This document shows positions 62,225-64,000 of a DNA stretch of 64,000 nucleotides, in pieces. Positions within the stretch are counted from its first letter, which is position 1. Every line of letters begins with the position of its first letter. Below the pieces are notes generated by a model, which was given only the letters and a program-made list of their open reading frames with translations, did not search any database and had not been told where the DNA came from. Origin of the DNA: Flavobacterium pectinovorum (GTDB taxonomy: Bacteria > Bacteroidota > Bacteroidia > Flavobacteriales > Flavobacteriaceae). Position numbers and translations under genes: made by a program. Where the stretch lies: contig NZ_FRBX01000007.1 in the NCBI RefSeq assembly GCF_900142715.1, positions 303,402-367,401 on the forward strand. Reading direction: 5' to 3'.

Positions 62225-63466
62225 ATGAAAACAAAAATCGCAGGAACAGCTTTAGTTTTATTTGATGTTATAAACATAAATTACAGAAAAAGCATAATTG
62301 TTTTGCTTCTAATCTTTGGCAGTAAAATAATGGCGCAGACTAATGAAAATAAAGCTCTTGCTGATAATCTTAAATGGTCAGAAAGAACAGCATTAACTAT
62401 TCTTAACAAATATCCAAAAGCATGGCAGATCGACGGAACCGAAAAGCCAAAATGGGATTATAAAATGAGTTTGGTTTTAACTGCTTTTGAAAAATTATAT
62501 CAAAAAACAAACGATAAAAAGTATTTCAATTATATAAAAGAATATGCCGATGAAATGATCGATAGTTCAGGAAATATTAAAAAATATGATCTTAAAGAAT
62601 ACAATATCGATTATGTAAATCCGGGAAAATTGCTGTTTAATTTATATTATATAACGAAAGATGATCGCTATTTAAAAGTAATTCAACAATTAAGAACACA
62701 GCTTGAAACACAGCCAAGAACGGCTAGCGGCGGATTTTGGCACAAACAAATTTATCCGAACCAAATGTGGATTGATGGCTTGTATATGGCTGAACCCTTT
62801 TATACGCAATACACCGTTACCTATGAAAACGCAAAAGCATTAGATGATGTTGCGAAACAATTTGAATTGGTTCAAAATCATTTGGTTGATAAAAAAACAG
62901 GTTTAGTATTTCAGGCGTGGGATGAAAGCAAACAAATTGGCTGGGCAAATCCCGAAACAGGAACGTCGCCAACTATTTGGGGACGCGGCATAGGTTGGTA
63001 TATGATGGCATTGGTAGAAACATTAGATTATTATCCTAAAACAAATCCACATTATAAAGTTCTGGTAGGATATTTGAATCAAATTTCAAAAAATGTCCTT
63101 AAATATAAAAGTGAATCTGGTTTGTGGTATCAGGTTACTGATAAGACGGAATTGAAAGATAATTTTCTGGAATCTTCATCTTCGGCCATGATTATTTATA
63201 GTTTGGCTAAAGGTGCAGATAAAGGATATTTGGCCTCAAATTATAAAAAGATCGCACAAAAATCATTTGACGCTTTTGTAAAAGAATTTGTCAAAAAAGG
63301 AGAAAATGGAGAAGTCGTTATTTCAAACGTTTCATCTAATGTTGGTTTAGGCGGAAAGCCTTTTCGTGATGGAACAAACGAATATTATATCAAAAGTAAA
63401 ACGAAAGATAATAGTTCGCCTGCCTTAGCCGCATTTTTACTAAGCGCAACTCAACTGAATAAATAA
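62225..63466 (+). CDS. GH105 unsaturated galacturonyl hydrolase, copy 1
   Basis: The 413-residue enzyme is an alpha/alpha-barrel GH105 (YteR/RhiN-like) that removes the unsaturated uronate from the end of oligosaccharides left by pectin lyases. The catalytic aspartate region QMWIDGLYMAEPFYTQY has Asp184, and TIWGRGIGWYMMALVETLDY is the second landmark, with SSSSAMIIYSLAKG near the end. The N-terminus is odd: about 20 residues precede the hydrophobic signal core (RKSIIVLLLIFGSKIMAQ), so an internal start is possible. It is followed after 19 bp by a close paralogue. Confidence 0.9.
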   Translation: MKTKIAGTALVLFDVININYRKSIIVLLLIFGSKIMAQTNENKALADNLKWSERTALTILNKYPKAWQIDGTEKPKWDYKMSLVLTAFEKLYQKTNDKKYFNYIKEYADEMIDSSGNIKKYDLKEYNIDYVNPGKLLFNLYYITKDDRYLKVIQQLRTQLETQPRTASGGFWHKQIYPNQMWIDGLYMAEPFYTQYTVTYENAKALDDVAKQFELVQNHLVDKKTGLVFQAWDESKQIGWANPETGTSPTIWGRGIGWYMMALVETLDYYPKTNPHYKVLVGYLNQISKNVLKYKSESGLWYQVTDKTELKDNFLESSSSAMIIYSLAKGADKGYLASNYKKIAQKSFDAFVKEFVKKGENGEVVISNVSSNVGLGGKPFRDGTNEYYIKSKTKDNSSPALAAFLLSATQLNK

Positions 63467-63485
63467 TAATTTAAGCTTCTTCAAG

Positions 63486-64000
63486 ATGATAAAGAATAGA
63501 AATAAAAATTATTTGGCACTAATAATACTGACTTGTGTTTTGCTATTTGCAAATAGTAAAATCATTGCGCAGGAATCTTCAAAAATTATTATTTCTAAGG
63601 ATTTAAAATGGTCAGAGCGAATGGCACTTTCGATCATGAAACGCGCTCCAATTGCATGGCAGGTAGACAATAACGAAAAAACGAAATGGGATTATAAAAT
63701 TGGTTTGTTAATGACCTCTTTTGAAAAACTTCATAAAAAAACGAACAATCCAGTTTATGCAGATTATATAAAAGGTTATGCCGAAACGGTTATTAATAGT
63801 TCAGGAGAAATTCTGAATTATAAACTGGAAGATTATAATATAGATAATATCAACGCAGGAAAAATGCTTTTTGATTTGTATTCCAGAACAAAAGATAATC
63901 GTTATCTTACTGCTTTGCAAACCTTAAGAAAACAATTAGAGACGCATCCGAGAACGAATTCGGGTGGATTTTGGCATAAAAAAATATATCCGTATCAAAT
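63486..64000 (+). CDS. GH105 unsaturated galacturonyl hydrolase, copy 2 (partial)
   Basis: An ATG at 63486 opens a frame that runs off the window end (171 codons seen). It has a signal peptide (LIILTCVLLFANSKIIAQ) and then aligns closely with copy 1: LKWSERMALSIMKRAP, KWDYKIGLLMTSFEKLHKK, then EDYNIDNINAGKMLFDLY and RTNSGGFWHKKIYPYQ. The stretch with the catalytic aspartate lies just beyond the window. Two GH105 enzymes in tandem suggest different substrates, for example homogalacturonan against rhamnogalacturonan ends (inference). Confidence 0.88.
   Translation, partial: MIKNRNKNYLALIILTCVLLFANSKIIAQESSKIIISKDLKWSERMALSIMKRAPIAWQVDNNEKTKWDYKIGLLMTSFEKLHKKTNNPVYADYIKGYAETVINSSGEILNYKLEDYNIDNINAGKMLFDLYSRTKDNRYLTALQTLRKQLETHPRTNSGGFWHKKIYPYQ

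Noticed and set aside
1..64000. tRNA, rRNA, insertion-sequence transposase or prophage genes
   Set aside because: No cloverleaf, ribosomal RNA block, transposase or phage structural gene was recognised.

Overview
The window looks like a chromosomal stretch of a Flavobacterium-type member of the Bacteroidota. The base composition is AT-rich. Promoters match the phylum's -33 TTTG / -7 TAnnTTTG pattern and clear Shine-Dalgarno sites are rare. The gene content (SusC/SusD pair, TonB receptors with AraC partners, GH28/GH105 enzymes, LytTR two-component system, PepSY proteins) fits, and the gaps are full of the palindromic dispersed repeats common in these genomes. I saw no rRNA, tRNA, CRISPR array, prophage or intact transposase.

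Layout. 0.4-3.0 kb: two toxin-antitoxin modules (RelE/ParE type and HicAB) around a quinone-reductase-like dehydrogenase. 3.0-7.2 kb: a secreted cupin, then a gluconate module (6-phosphogluconate dehydrogenase, GntP permease, gluconokinase). 7.4-11.3 kb: small stress or accessory genes (cupin, DoxX, AraC, SRPBCC, PfpI). 11.5-14.5 kb: an Mrr-type restriction gene flanked by imperfect direct repeats and two unknown genes. 15.1-24.5 kb: an RND efflux operon divergent from a LytS/LytR-type kinase and regulator, followed by three tandem PepSY-like secreted proteins. 24.6-33.2 kb: two short-chain dehydrogenases with an AraC regulator, a nested palindromic element, a 2'-5' RNA ligase-like protein, and a secreted amidohydrolase, outer-membrane porin and isochorismatase group. 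33.2-34.2 kb: a five-copy ~123-bp tandem array and a probable structured non-coding RNA. 34.2-40.5 kb: an AraC/TonB receptor/DUF4374/PepSY cluster typical of iron-chelate uptake.

40.8-64.0 kb is the centrepiece, a pectin/hexuronate utilisation locus. GH28 polygalacturonase, a SusC/SusD pair, an esterase and two tandem GH105 unsaturated galacturonyl hydrolases (the second cut by the window end) break down and import pectin fragments. Two ExuT-type permeases bring uronates into the cytoplasm. UxaC-UxaB-UxaA handle galacturonate and KduI-KduD handle unsaturated uronate. Both routes meet at 2-keto-3-deoxygluconate, which KdgK and Eda turn into pyruvate and glyceraldehyde 3-phosphate. A LacI-family regulator sits inside the locus. 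A 14-bp palindrome (TGTAATCGATTACA or one change from it) lies immediately after the -7 box of three promoters (exuT pair, kduI operon, GH28-susCD operon), and a weaker copy lies before the lacI gene itself, so the locus reads as one autoregulated regulon.

The most novel-looking items are the tandem repeat array that multiplies a promoter-like box upstream of a small unknown gene, the neighbouring candidate RNA (possibly 6S-like), the nested palindromic element near 27.8 kb, and the fixed operator geometry of the LacI regulon.
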